Below, piece after piece: positions 53,317 to 62,454 of a stretch of DNA of 64,000 nucleotides. Position 1 is the first letter of the stretch; each line of letters opens with the position of its first letter. The DNA comes from Nostoc sp. 'Lobaria pulmonaria (5183) cyanobiont' (GTDB lineage: Bacteria; Cyanobacteriota; Cyanobacteriia; Cyanobacteriales; Nostocaceae): contig NZ_CP026692.1 in the NCBI RefSeq assembly GCF_002949795.1, positions 6,494,545-6,558,544 of the forward strand. Reading direction: 5' to 3'. Under the pieces are notes generated by a model. The model had not been told where the DNA came from, made no database searches, and saw only the letters and a list, made by a program, of their open reading frames with translations. The translations under genes and the position numbers were made by a program.

Positions 53317-53799
53317 ATGAGAAAACTGTCTCTGATTCTCCCCTTAGCTATCCTAGCTTTTGGCAGTGTAGTTGTTAAGAGCCAAGAAATCTCCTCACCT
53401 AATACTTACACTCAATCTGTTACCCGTGAAGTTCTAGCGAGTGGTTATCCAACTCAAGATCAAAAGCAGATTCTTGAGCTTGTACGCTATACCATCGCAC
53501 CAAGAGCAAAACTCCCTACTCATACTCATCCGGGAATGCAGATTGAACGAGTACAGGCGGGAACTTTAATTTATACTGTTGTGGAAGGAGAAGCTAAAGT
53601 AACGAAAGCTAACGGCACAGAATTGATTCTTCAAAAAGGGAAAACTATACAGCTTGCAGTGGGAGATTCTTTAGTTGAATCTGCCGGAATGGTTCATTAT
53701 GGAGAAAACCAAACAAACAAACCGATTATTCTATTGTCTGCTTCTCTATTTAATGCTAATCAACCAAAAGCTATTTTAATCAATCCTGAAAACAGATGA
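53317..53799 (+). CDS. Exported cupin domain protein
   Basis: 160 aa from ATG 53317; a TTG at 53293 is closer to an AAAGG but the ATG gives a normal signal peptide (MRKLSLILPLAILAFGSVVV). The cupin core: ELVRYTIAPRAKLPTHTHPGMQIERVQAGTLIYTVVEGEAKV with the metal ligands His-x-His and Glu, and a second motif GDSLVESAGMVHYGEN. It is a small periplasmic cupin of unknown substrate. It stands alone. Confidence 0.85.
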   Translation: MRKLSLILPLAILAFGSVVVKSQEISSPNTYTQSVTREVLASGYPTQDQKQILELVRYTIAPRAKLPTHTHPGMQIERVQAGTLIYTVVEGEAKVTKANGTELILQKGKTIQLAVGDSLVESAGMVHYGENQTNKPIILLSASLFNANQPKAILINPENR

Positions 53800-53873
53800 A
53801 TTTGATGAGAGATTTCGACTTTTGTTAGAGGTTTACTCATTAGTATTTGAAATGGCTTCATCCAGATGACGAT

Positions 53874-53990
53874 ATGAGTCGCCATAGTTCTCAGCAAAGT
53901 ACCATCAAGTTGCCAAAGTTTAATCGTTTTAACCCTCTGGAATTAAATATGGAAGAGCTTACCAACTTTGAACAGTTAACAAAAAACTGA
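53874..53990 (+). CDS. Possible 38-aa protein
   Basis: ATG 53874 to TGA 53990 encodes MSRHSSQQSTIKLPKFNRFN then PLELNMEELTNFEQLTKN. Composition looks protein-like (charged, few rare residues) but there is no ribosome-binding site and no known family. It may be a relic or a chance frame. Confidence 0.2.
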   Translation: MSRHSSQQSTIKLPKFNRFNPLELNMEELTNFEQLTKN

Positions 53991-54065
53991 AGATTTAAAT
54001 AATATTCTAAAAAAGGTTTTTCAATCTGCTTATTCTTTCTCCTGGCTCAGTGTCTTCATTATTAA

Positions 54066-55394
54066 TTACAAACTAAATTCTGCTGCGCTATCCTCATCCA
54101 CATCTGCATCCTTACCCATAGCAGTAGGTTTAAATTTAGAGCCATGAATTAATTCATCAAATGTAATTCCTGGATTTTGATGAAGAATATTCAGCACACT
54201 CATAAAATCTCGTACAATTTCCCCTGGTGTCAGTAATGCTTCTGCACCCAAACGATTAATAATTTCTTGCACAAACTCCTTCAACTCACGATTTGTCAAA
54301 GTCTGTTCATACCCAAAATTGAGTGCATGAATCTCAGTTAAACGTTGCAAAAGCGTCAAAATTTCTGCTTCACTCAACGGATTTAGCCGAATCACTGGCC
54401 CTAGATGTTCCTGAACATTAGCTTGGGCAATAAAACGGCTTTCTTTTGTGCGTCTTTGCCAAGCTTGGTCTGCAAAAAGTCCCCGTTTGGGATCTTCTAG
54501 AAATTTAGTTGTTCCACCAACAACAATGCCAAGATGTTCTGCTTTACACTGCATAGTGTCGTTAAACATTGCGAGGAGTCGATTATAATTCTTTTCTCGT
54601 GTAACGGTGGTAGATATTTGATATAAATGTACGGCTTCATCAACTAAGATTAATAGTCCTTTATAGCCAATCTCAGCGACAAATTTCGCAAACAGTTTGA
54701 TGTAGTCATACCAACTATCATCATCAATAATTACCCGCACTCCTAAAGCTGCTTTCGCCTCAACTTTAGTAGTAAATTCTCCCCGTAACCAGCGCATCGC
54801 TGCATTTTTTAAATTATCATCATCCAATCGGTAGCCACGCCAATAAGCGATAATCACGCTACCAAAATCAAAACCGTGAACTAAATCTTCAATATACTGA
54901 ACTACTTCCCTAATTTTCGATTCAACTTGGTCATCAAAACCATCGTCATTCGGACGCATTTCAGTTTCTTTAACCACTTCTTGTTGAATTTTATTAATCC
55001 ATCCTTCTAAAATTGAGACTAAAGCACCACCATCAGGACGGGTTTTTGTTGCTAGGTGGCTCATTAATTCTCGATAGGTAGCGACACCTTCATTGTTACT
55101 TCCAGCTAATCGGCGTTCAGGAGAGAAATCAGCATCAGCTACTACAAAACCTTGCTCCATCGCTCGATTACGAATTAGTTGCAGTATAAAACTTTTCCCT
55201 GAACCGTAGTTACCAATTATAAAACGAAATGCTGCTACACCTTCTGCAATATCATCGAGATTTTGTAATAGGCTTTTTAGTTCTTTTTCTCGACCTACTG
55301 CGATATATTCAACTCCCACTCTTGGTACTACCCCCGCACCAAGAGAATTGATTAAAGCAGTGGAGATTTTCTTCGAGATTTTGAGCTTTGCCAT
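54066..55394 (-). CDS. BrxD-like P-loop ATPase (BrxC/BrxD, DUF2791 family)
   Basis: 442 aa. The P-loop GNYGSGKS (61-68), Walker B GLLILVDEAVHLY (about 243-255), and a C-terminal winged-helix-like part (about 370-420: VQEIINRLGAEALLTPGEIVRDFMSVLNIL). The family is the ATPase of BREX types that use BrxD and also occurs with TerB proteins and a helicase outside BREX. Here neither PglX/BrxX, PglZ nor a helicase lies in the window, so a full BREX system is excluded locally. The gene follows the TerB-C coiled-coil gene by 94 bp and probably forms a unit with it. Confidence 0.85.
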   Translation of the reverse strand: MAKLKISKKISTALINSLGAGVVPRVGVEYIAVGREKELKSLLQNLDDIAEGVAAFRFIIGNYGSGKSFILQLIRNRAMEQGFVVADADFSPERRLAGSNNEGVATYRELMSHLATKTRPDGGALVSILEGWINKIQQEVVKETEMRPNDDGFDDQVESKIREVVQYIEDLVHGFDFGSVIIAYWRGYRLDDDNLKNAAMRWLRGEFTTKVEAKAALGVRVIIDDDSWYDYIKLFAKFVAEIGYKGLLILVDEAVHLYQISTTVTREKNYNRLLAMFNDTMQCKAEHLGIVVGGTTKFLEDPKRGLFADQAWQRRTKESRFIAQANVQEHLGPVIRLNPLSEAEILTLLQRLTEIHALNFGYEQTLTNRELKEFVQEIINRLGAEALLTPGEIVRDFMSVLNILHQNPGITFDELIHGSKFKPTAMGKDADVDEDSAAEFSL

Positions 55395-55488
55395 GTATTA
55401 CACTTCACTGTATTCTAAACGCAGAAGCACCCAGTAAGTAGGTAAGGAATATCATCTTACTACTAAATCTTACGACGGCAATAACAAT

Positions 55489-56826
55489 TTAATTTGACGA
55501 AGTATGTCTAGCCATGAAACCTTCATACATTGCAATCATTTTTTTGACATCTGTTATATGCTCAGGGTAAACTTTTGGACTTTCAGAATCAGAATTGATT
55601 ATTAATTCACCAATAGTATCATTTGCGCGTTCATTTATAGAATCGATTAATAAATTTGGCATAGTGATATTTGCTTCGGCAATTTTTTTAATAGTACTAT
55701 TAGGATTATCTTGTTCAACTATAGCTTTTAATACTTGTAACTCATGTCCTGGGAGATTTACTAGAAAATTAGTCCATTCTTCGGAGATATTTTTCGATGT
55801 TTCAACTTCCGAATTATCAATGATATCTGAAGATTCAATTATTTCAGAAAATGGAAACAACTCAATATCATCTTCTTGGGAATTATCAGACAAAGGCTCT
55901 GAATTAAATGTTTCTACTTGTTGTAGTAATTCCCATACTTGATTTTGTAATGAGTCTCGTTCTTCTTGCAATAATGAGACTTGTGCTTGTAATTGCTGTA
56001 ATTCGGCTTTGTATTCTGCTAGTTGGGTTTTTGAAGAACTCAGGATAGCTTGGATATTTTCTCTTTCGGTTTTCGTTGCTACAAGCAATTGATTATTTTG
56101 GGTTGTCTCAACTTCTAGCTCTTGAATTGCAATTCGCAGTTCGTATAATTTTTCTTCTAATTGTGGTTTGAGTCTGCCTAAAAGAGTTAAATTACTTTCA
56201 ACTTCTTGTTTCTCATGTTGTAGCTCGGAAATTTGACTTTGCAATTGGGTGATTTCAGCGCGAGATACATTACAATTTGACTCTAAACGGCGCTTCTCTG
56301 CTGTGAGAATAGAAAAAGCATTGTTCAATTCAGTTTGATTTTTTTGCAAATTATTAATTTCAGTTTGCAAGCTACTAACTTCTGTTTCTAATTGCTTCTT
56401 TTGTGCCGCAAATGTTCTTAATTCTCGATGTAGACTATCTCTTTGGCTACGGCTTTCTATAACTTGATTTTGCAGATGTTGTGATTCAGCATATAATAAA
56501 TTATGATGTTCTTCAATTTGATTGATTTCTCTGACAACACGAGCCTTTAATCCCTCCATATCTTTAATTCGCTTGCGGAGAGAACCTAAAACAAACATTT
56601 CATAATTTCTGCGTCGCTTGTCTATGAATAATGCTGTTGTATGGATAGTAATGGCAGTAATTACGCCTGTGAGAAAGGCTTTATTAAAATCCCAGCTTGG
56701 AACAAGGCTAAGACCAAAACTCACACTAAAGGCAACTATCACTAGTATAAATCGATTGCTGATCGTTACTGATTGCATATTGCTGGTTTTTAGCGTAGTT
56801 AAATTATCTGAATAAGTAGCTCTCAT
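55489..56826 (-). CDS. Membrane-anchored coiled-coil protein with C-terminal TerB-C domain
   Basis: 445 aa; a second Met (MQSVTISNRF, codon 17) is an alternative start, neither has a clear ribosome-binding site. Two membrane helices (about 25-42 and 51-68) are followed by a long coiled coil (about 85-310), an acidic linker (about 315-350) and a TerB-C-like domain (about 352-438): WTNFLVNLPGHELQVLKAI, ITMPNLLIDSINERANDTIG, ELIINSD..., VYPEHITDVKKMI. TerB-C occurs with TerB-N and BrxD-like ATPases in known tellurite-type systems; here TerB-N is replaced by a membrane anchor and coil. Probably a membrane platform for the ATPase next to it. Confidence 0.75.
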   Translation of the reverse strand: MRATYSDNLTTLKTSNMQSVTISNRFILVIVAFSVSFGLSLVPSWDFNKAFLTGVITAITIHTTALFIDKRRRNYEMFVLGSLRKRIKDMEGLKARVVREINQIEEHHNLLYAESQHLQNQVIESRSQRDSLHRELRTFAAQKKQLETEVSSLQTEINNLQKNQTELNNAFSILTAEKRRLESNCNVSRAEITQLQSQISELQHEKQEVESNLTLLGRLKPQLEEKLYELRIAIQELEVETTQNNQLLVATKTERENIQAILSSSKTQLAEYKAELQQLQAQVSLLQEERDSLQNQVWELLQQVETFNSEPLSDNSQEDDIELFPFSEIIESSDIIDNSEVETSKNISEEWTNFLVNLPGHELQVLKAIVEQDNPNSTIKKIAEANITMPNLLIDSINERANDTIGELIINSDSESPKVYPEHITDVKKMIAMYEGFMARHTSSN

Positions 56827-57024
56827 AGGAATTATTCATTAAATATTATATACATATAAAATACTTAATATAATTTGTTTTTAATCCCTTATTTTATTGA
56901 GTGAAACAAAGCATTTTTGTCAACTCTAATATCATAGTTGTTCTCAAATATTTAACTTTACTTACTGATACATAACATTGTTATGTAAATCACAGAAAAG
57001 TACAATCACCAATAAAATTTAATA

Positions 57025-58377
57025 CTACGTGTTGGATGTATCGTTACCTTTATTAAAAAGTGTTAAATCTGCTTTTAAAAAATCAACAAACTGCCGTGCT
57101 GTACGTCCAGAACGACCATTATGACGAGTTGCCCATTGTAATGCCTGAAATTCCAAATCTTCTTGGGTAATATTAATTTCAGCTTGTGTCACTAGATGCT
57201 GTACAATTTTTAAATAAGTTTTCTGATTGGCTGGTTCAAAAGTCAAGGTTAAACCAAAGCGATCGCTAAACGAAAGCTTCTCCTGCATGGTATCCCAGGC
57301 ATGGATTTCCTCGTTATCCTTAGGCGCAGGTCTATCCACAAAAAACTCCCGAATCAGGTGGCGGCGATTAGAGGTAGCGTACACCACTACATTTTGAGGG
57401 CGCGCCGTTAAATTACCTTCTAAAACTACCTTAAGAGCTTTAAAGGCATCATCATCTTCTTCAAATGAAAGGTCATCGACAAAGATAATAAATTTTTGTG
57501 ATACACCCCGTAAATGTTCCGCAATTTTTGGTAAGTCTTTTAAATCAGATTTTGCCACTTCTAACAAACGGAGACTGCGATTGCTATATTCATTCAACAA
57601 AGATTTCACTAAAGAAGATTTGCCAGAACCGCGACTACCGTAAAGTAATACATGCAGTGCCATCTCTCCTGATAATAAAAACTCTGTATTTTTCAGCAAA
57701 GCATCTTTTTGAGATTCGTAACCGACAAGTGCACTCAGTTTAACGGGGTCAGAATAGCGGATACCGATAAACTGCCCAGATTGCCAGCGTAAAGCGCGAT
57801 ATTCTGCAAATAAACCAGAGCCACATTGTCGATAATAAGCAGCTAACTCTTCTACAGCATCACCCCAATTATCTAATTCTTGTAGATATGTAGCGAACTT
57901 TGTCTCTACCGCTACCAATTCTTGCTCTTTATACCACACTACTGGTGAAATCGGCATATAAGCTACGTCTTGTACCCACTCGCTCAAAGAAGCGCTGCTA
58001 CATTCATAGAGACTTTGCAATATTTGTAAATCATGCTGAACTGCTGCTACTAAAGCTGGCGGCAAATCTTCAAATTCTTGCACTCCCGCCAGCTTTGTGA
58101 AGGGATTCTCACAGAAAAGAAGCTGAGTAATTAAATAGTCTTCCCAATTTTGATTTTTAGCAGCTAAAGCGTGGAAGTAACTGCCGTAGGCTTGGAGACA
58201 ACCCCGTGCATCGGTGTTAGTGTAACGTATAGCTTGCAACAGTTCCAGAAATGCTATCCCGACTTCGCCTTGGAGAACGGACTGGTACAGTAAGAGTGAG
58301 GCTGCTTGGCGCTGGAGATATTGAATCTTTGTATATAAGGAAGTACTTGCCATTGGTATCGCTAGATTATCCATCAA
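57025..58377 (-). CDS. DUF815 family AAA+ ATPase
   Basis: 450 aa. The N-terminal ~190 residues are helical and specific to the family. The AAA+ core: LLYGSRGSGKSSLVKSLLNEY (Walker A), KFIIFVDDLSFEEDDDAF (Walker B), VYATSNRRHLIREFF with the sensor Asn, then sensor 2/lid HNGRSGRTARQFVDFL with Arg residues. DUF815 is widespread in bacteria and poorly understood. It is on the same strand, 199 bp upstream of the TerB-C gene, so it could share a promoter or just be a neighbour. Function unknown. Confidence 0.9.
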   Translation of the reverse strand: MMDNLAIPMASTSLYTKIQYLQRQAASLLLYQSVLQGEVGIAFLELLQAIRYTNTDARGCLQAYGSYFHALAAKNQNWEDYLITQLLFCENPFTKLAGVQEFEDLPPALVAAVQHDLQILQSLYECSSASLSEWVQDVAYMPISPVVWYKEQELVAVETKFATYLQELDNWGDAVEELAAYYRQCGSGLFAEYRALRWQSGQFIGIRYSDPVKLSALVGYESQKDALLKNTEFLLSGEMALHVLLYGSRGSGKSSLVKSLLNEYSNRSLRLLEVAKSDLKDLPKIAEHLRGVSQKFIIFVDDLSFEEDDDAFKALKVVLEGNLTARPQNVVVYATSNRRHLIREFFVDRPAPKDNEEIHAWDTMQEKLSFSDRFGLTLTFEPANQKTYLKIVQHLVTQAEINITQEDLEFQALQWATRHNGRSGRTARQFVDFLKADLTLFNKGNDTSNT

Positions 58378-58461
58378 TCAACTGTATGGTATAGCTAAAT
58401 AGCTATGGTAAATTGTCTGCTGACCCTGGCAGTAAAGTCAAAGTCTACATAGGTTTTAACA

Positions 58462-58782
58462 ATGAATTTAGGTATAGTTGCTGCTTTTGCCTACGGTATA
58501 TTAGCAATTGTTGGTGGGATTATGGGCTATATTCAAGCTACAAGTAGTGTTTCACTTCTAAGCGGTAGCATTAGCGGTTTATTACTGATACTTGCCGCTT
58601 ACTTTCAACTCCAAGGACAAACTTGGGGTGCGATTTTAGCAGTGTTAGTTACTGCTGTTTTAGTTGTCGTCTTTGCATTTCGATTGGTAAAAACACGTAA
58701 GTTTATGCCTGCGGGATTAATGACGATTTTGGGTCTGCTGGCATTGGCGGTAATGGTGAATCAAATTGTGGCTTTAAGGTAG
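58462..58782 (+). CDS. TMEM14 family small membrane protein
   Basis: 106 aa with four hydrophobic segments and Gly-rich packing: AFAYGILAIVGGIMGYIQATSSVSLLSGSISGLLLILAAYF, then ILAVLVTAVLVVVFAFRLVKTRKFMPAGLMTILGLLALAVMV. The xxGGxxGY motif and KTRKFMPAGLM loop are the TMEM14 signature. In eukaryotes relatives carry fatty acids or haem intermediates; the bacterial role is not known. Divergent from the DUF815 gene with 84 bp between. Confidence 0.92.
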   Translation: MNLGIVAAFAYGILAIVGGIMGYIQATSSVSLLSGSISGLLLILAAYFQLQGQTWGAILAVLVTAVLVVVFAFRLVKTRKFMPAGLMTILGLLALAVMVNQIVALR

Positions 58783-59898
58783 CATTAGTCTCTAAGCAAT
58801 AACCACCCTCCTGTTTTTTTGGTATGGCATGACTTTCCCTGCTTTGAATTATCATTAGTACATTTATATTACTTTAACTTGTTATCCTTGCCTAATAACT
58901 TCCTGCTTTCTCAATGAGTGATGGCGATTTTTGTTTAAATAAGATAAACGGGTAGGGGCGCAAAGTACCTCTGTCAAGGTAAGTAAAATTGTTGGCAACG
59001 AATTCCTCTTGAGTATGTGTTATCTGCACGTTTGACATTAAATAAATTACTTATTAACCACAGATGTACAGAGAGTAGAGAGAGAAAAGTAAAAATTTTC
59101 TCGCCGTTGCGATTCTGCTAGACTACTGTTGAATTGCCTTTCCACATCTCCCATTTCGTACTTGATGTAGCCAAGATTAATGATAGCTGACAAACTCTTG
59201 TCATCTTTTGTTAGGGCTTGTCACCAGACATTGCCAGCAGATGATCACAAATCATACTTGAAAAATGCCCTGTTTAAAACTTGACAAAAGTACAATTCCA
59301 TAAGATGCACTCATGTAGGCTTTGTTTGCGATCGCCCATAGTCATCTACAATTTGTAGGTGACGAAAATAACGTGATAGCAAGGTTTACAGACATCAATT
59401 TTGAAAATTAAATCAAATAATAATTACTAATTGCCGAAAAACTCCGGTTTTTTTGGCTTTGTGATGATAAATAAAAGTAATAGTGTTGAATCTTGTGCTT
59501 CGTACCTCGAAGGATTACTGAAATTCTTCGCTGCTTTGAGGATGACTACTGAACATCAAACAACATCTGCCGCCAATCAGTTTTTTGCTGGGATGCTTCT
59601 TTGCCACAAAAAAAGGCTATAGCACAAAACTTACTGTAGATGTATCTAAGTAACTATGCTGATAAAGTGTAAAGATGTCAAGGTATTTTGGAGCAAATTT
59701 TAAAGGAATTGCAAAGGACTTAGTGCCATTTTGGCAGGTTTTTCTGCCAAATATGGGATAGATATTAGTAGATTGTAGAAATCTTTATTGTTATTCACAT
59801 CTCTCTTCTTGCATTAGTTCCTATCTACTGAAAACTCTTAAGACCAAGCAAATTTGACACGATAAGTTTAAGTAATTTAATGAAGTAGGAAATAATAC
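58783..59898. other. 1.1-kb region without a supported gene
   Basis: AT-rich gap before the APH-type gene. The frames 59431-59622 (63 codons) and 59675-59761 (28 codons) were examined as possible precursor peptides; the first carries a common intergenic repeat reading CASYLEGLLKFFAALRMT and the second has only one Ser and no Thr or Cys, so neither is called. Repeats of the TTAACCACAGATGTACA type are present near 59056. Confidence 0.55.
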
Positions 59899-61158
59899 AT
59901 GGTATTATCACTGTCTTCTCATAACGTTATCCAGTATCTGCAAGACGCGGGTCTGTGTAGCTCAGAAGATGGCTCATCAGATAAATCTGAGTTGCCAGGA
60001 AGTAGTCAGAACAATTTCAATTTACTAGTGACTTTAGCAGATAATCGCCAACTGCTCCTGAAACAAGAACGTAACGTTAACAACAATGACGGCGTGCCTC
60101 ATGAATTGTTTCAGGAGTGGCTGTTTCACCAGTTGCTACAACATTTTCCAGTTCTAGGTAATACTTCAGCGATGCCTACGGCGGTAAACCACGCACCTTT
60201 GGTAGTGCATTTTGACGAAGAAAATTCTATTTTCGTCCGTAACTACCTGAGTGAATATCTAGAACTTGCGAAATTCTACCACAACAATGAGATTTTTCCA
60301 CAAGAAATTGCCTCTGCCATCGGCACTACTTTGGCGGGACTGCATCGCGCCACCTACAACCGCCGAGAATATCGGGATTTTATGGCCACTGCTCCCCAAG
60401 GAGAATTTCGCTATGGGTTTTACAATCCGGCTCAAGGGGTAGGGTCAATTGGGCCGGAGATTTTTGGGACTGTTCCCACCGATGCACTGAAATTCTATGT
60501 TCTCTATCAACAATACGAGAGTTTGTCATCTGCGATCGCAGATTTGGCATATAGCTGGAATCCTTGCTGCTTAACTCACAACGACCTGAAATTGAACAAC
60601 ATTTTGGTTCATTCCAGGTGGGAGCAGCTAGACAATTGTCTTGTACGACTAATTGACTGGGAAGCTTGTTCTTGGGGAGACCCAGCCTTTGATTTAGGAA
60701 CTTTACTGGCAAGCTATTTAGAAATTTGGCTTAGGAGTCTGGTTGTAGACCCCACTATTGAGTTAGAAGAATCTCTACATTTGGCGTTAACACCGTTAGA
60801 GATTTTACAACCTTCAATTATTGCCTTAATTAGGGCTTATATAAATGCTTTCCCGATGATTTTGGAATACCGCAGTGACTTTATTTCGCGGGTTATCCAG
60901 TTTGCAGGGCTGGCACTAATTCATCAAATTCAGAAGATGATTACGTGTCGGAAACACTTTAATAATGCTGAACTCTGTATGCTGCAAGTAGCTAAAAGTT
61001 TACTTGTAATGCCAGAACAAGGTCTACTGACCATCTTTGGGATATCAGAGTCAGAAATTCTGAATCCTGTGGCAAAGATTCAGAAATTTCCTCAGCCTGT
61101 AAAAGAGCAGCAGTTACTTCGGATTTATTATGAAAAAACTCGGCTACGTGGTTGTTAA
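59899..61158 (+). CDS. APH-type phosphotransferase paired with HopA1 protein (candidate Ser/Thr kinase of a RiPP-like pathway)
   Basis: 419 aa. The APH fold is clear: catalytic loop LTHNDLKLNNILV (225-237; Asp229, Asn234), metal-binding Asp253 in LIDWEACSWGDPAFDLGTLL. The N-lobe has LVTLADNRQLLLKQE with the likely ATP-binding Lys55. Residues 91-99 (AMPTAVNHA) come from a small dispersed repeat inserted in frame. It is followed 104 bp later by a HopA1-family gene. In class V lanthipeptide and thioamitide pathways an APH kinase and a HopA1 lyase together phosphorylate and eliminate Ser/Thr. A sugar or drug substrate remains possible. Confidence 0.85.
   Translation: MVLSLSSHNVIQYLQDAGLCSSEDGSSDKSELPGSSQNNFNLLVTLADNRQLLLKQERNVNNNDGVPHELFQEWLFHQLLQHFPVLGNTSAMPTAVNHAPLVVHFDEENSIFVRNYLSEYLELAKFYHNNEIFPQEIASAIGTTLAGLHRATYNRREYRDFMATAPQGEFRYGFYNPAQGVGSIGPEIFGTVPTDALKFYVLYQQYESLSSAIADLAYSWNPCCLTHNDLKLNNILVHSRWEQLDNCLVRLIDWEACSWGDPAFDLGTLLASYLEIWLRSLVVDPTIELEESLHLALTPLEILQPSIIALIRAYINAFPMILEYRSDFISRVIQFAGLALIHQIQKMITCRKHFNNAELCMLQVAKSLLVMPEQGLLTIFGISESEILNPVAKIQKFPQPVKEQQLLRIYYEKTRLRGC
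60169..60195 (+). repeat. Small dispersed repeat inserted in frame inside the APH-type gene
   Basis: GCGATGCCTACGGCGGTAAAC then CACGCA, encoding residues 91-99 of the phosphotransferase in frame. Same type as 52523-52549. Confidence 0.85.
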
Positions 61159-61262
61159 TACCAAAAACTAAAACCGCGCTACCGCAACAGTCACACAGAA
61201 TTAAATTCTAAATTCTGACTCATGAATTCTATTTTATTAAAGTTTGATTTCGGAATGGATTA

Positions 61263-62351
61263 ATGCTAAATTCCTCTATCAATCAATCGCTAAATTCTTT
61301 GTTTGATATTGCTCATAATATCCAGATTGAGTCCAATTTTTGTATTTACCATCCCAATTATCAACCCTTCGCTCTGCCAACTAAAATAGCCGATAGATTT
61401 CAGCAGAATTCAGTAGATTTACAACAGAAGTATCTTACTCTCCTACTACGAAATTTTCTCTATGGAATCTATTACAATGGCTCCCTGCAAACTACTTTGG
61501 CAATCAATACTGATAATACTAATCGACTGCCAAAGCATAATTTAGCAGATAATTCTATTTTGGAGATTGACTGGGACTTTTACGAGCAACTGCACGCCAG
61601 TAATCACGGCATAGGTTACTTTGACCCTCAATGGCAGGTGTTACGGAAAGAACCTGATGGGACTATGGCTGTGACTAAAGGCGGTTTAACACTTTATGTT
61701 GAGCCAGACTGCCATCTAGAATCCAGTAAGAAATCTACCAAAGTGGGTAATATGGTAGCAATCTGGATGCCCAAAAATCGACTGCAAAATGGCTGTTACT
61801 TAGCAGTTAGCAATGTTGGACAAGAACGGCAGAGTAACCCAGATGCTGATTTAGGAGGAGGGCGAATCTACTTTAACTTTACGGCATTTGGTGCGATCGC
61901 TCTCATGGAAAGCTTGACACTGCAACTAAATGCAGCCTCGATTCCCTTTAGCTTTCAGGTTCTCCACAACCCCTCTGCATACGGACGCTATGATTCGGGG
62001 CTACTCTACTTTGAACTCCCCGACTATCCAGCAATCCGCACAATCCTTCAGACTGTTTATATCGAAAATCAATCCCATTTCCAGCCCGAAATTCCTTTGT
62101 TTACCAAATTTTTAGCCCCAGGGTTAGGTTTAGCCGAAGAACCAACCCAAAAATTTGCGGCACAAGAAAGTTTTGGGATGAACCGTTGCCAAATCGTCGC
62201 TAATGCTTTGTTAGAAGCTTGGCAAAAAGGTAAAAACGCAATGGAGGAACGGATGAGGGTTATTGACCAACACTTTGCGCAACACCTAATAGATTTACAG
62301 CGTCCTTATCTCAATCCTAGTTCTGAAGATATATATAAGCCGTTAAATTGA
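61263..62351 (+). CDS. HopA1 family protein (candidate phospho-Ser/Thr lyase)
   Basis: 362 aa. The C-terminal ~250 residues match the HopA1 family: DWDFYEQLHASNHGIGYFDPQWQVL (about 101-125), GTMAVTKGGLTLYVEP (about 131-146), GGGRIYFNFTAFGAIALMESL (about 199-219), FSFQVLHNPSAYGRYDSGLLYF (about 230-251). The family includes type III effectors and the lyase of class V lanthipeptide and thioamitide pathways, where it removes phosphate from phospho-Ser/Thr to form dehydroamino acids. Stop codon TAA of a 13-codon frame (61222) overlaps its ATG. The adjacent APH kinase supports the pathway role; a precursor is not seen. Confidence 0.85.
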   Translation: MLNSSINQSLNSLFDIAHNIQIESNFCIYHPNYQPFALPTKIADRFQQNSVDLQQKYLTLLLRNFLYGIYYNGSLQTTLAINTDNTNRLPKHNLADNSILEIDWDFYEQLHASNHGIGYFDPQWQVLRKEPDGTMAVTKGGLTLYVEPDCHLESSKKSTKVGNMVAIWMPKNRLQNGCYLAVSNVGQERQSNPDADLGGGRIYFNFTAFGAIALMESLTLQLNAASIPFSFQVLHNPSAYGRYDSGLLYFELPDYPAIRTILQTVYIENQSHFQPEIPLFTKFLAPGLGLAEEPTQKFAAQESFGMNRCQIVANALLEAWQKGKNAMEERMRVIDQHFAQHLIDLQRPYLNPSSEDIYKPLN

Positions 62352-62454
62352 TTGATTAATTGGGCATGGGGCATGGGGCATGGAGATAAGAGATAAGGGA
62401 CTATAGGAGAAGTTGCAGCAAGTTTTTCCCCAATGCCCAATCCCCAATCCCCAC

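Noticed and set aside
54066..55394. BREX defence system
   Set aside because: The ATPase is BrxD-like, but PglX/BrxX, PglZ, BrxA/B/L and a helicase are absent from the flanks, so a BREX locus cannot be called.
59431..59622. 63-codon frame upstream of the APH-HopA1 pair as a precursor peptide
   Set aside because: It starts at TTG without a ribosome-binding site and contains a widespread intergenic repeat that reads CASYLEGLLKFFAALRMT in many bacteria, so it is most likely not a gene.
59675..59761. 28-codon frame MSRYFGANFKGIAK... as a precursor peptide
   Set aside because: Only one Ser, no Thr and no Cys, and no ribosome-binding site; unsuitable as a lanthipeptide-type substrate.
61222..61263. 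13-codon frame MNSILLKFDFGMD ending in the HopA1 start (TAATG)
   Set aside because: Too short to be a precursor; at most a leader that couples translation, and may be chance.
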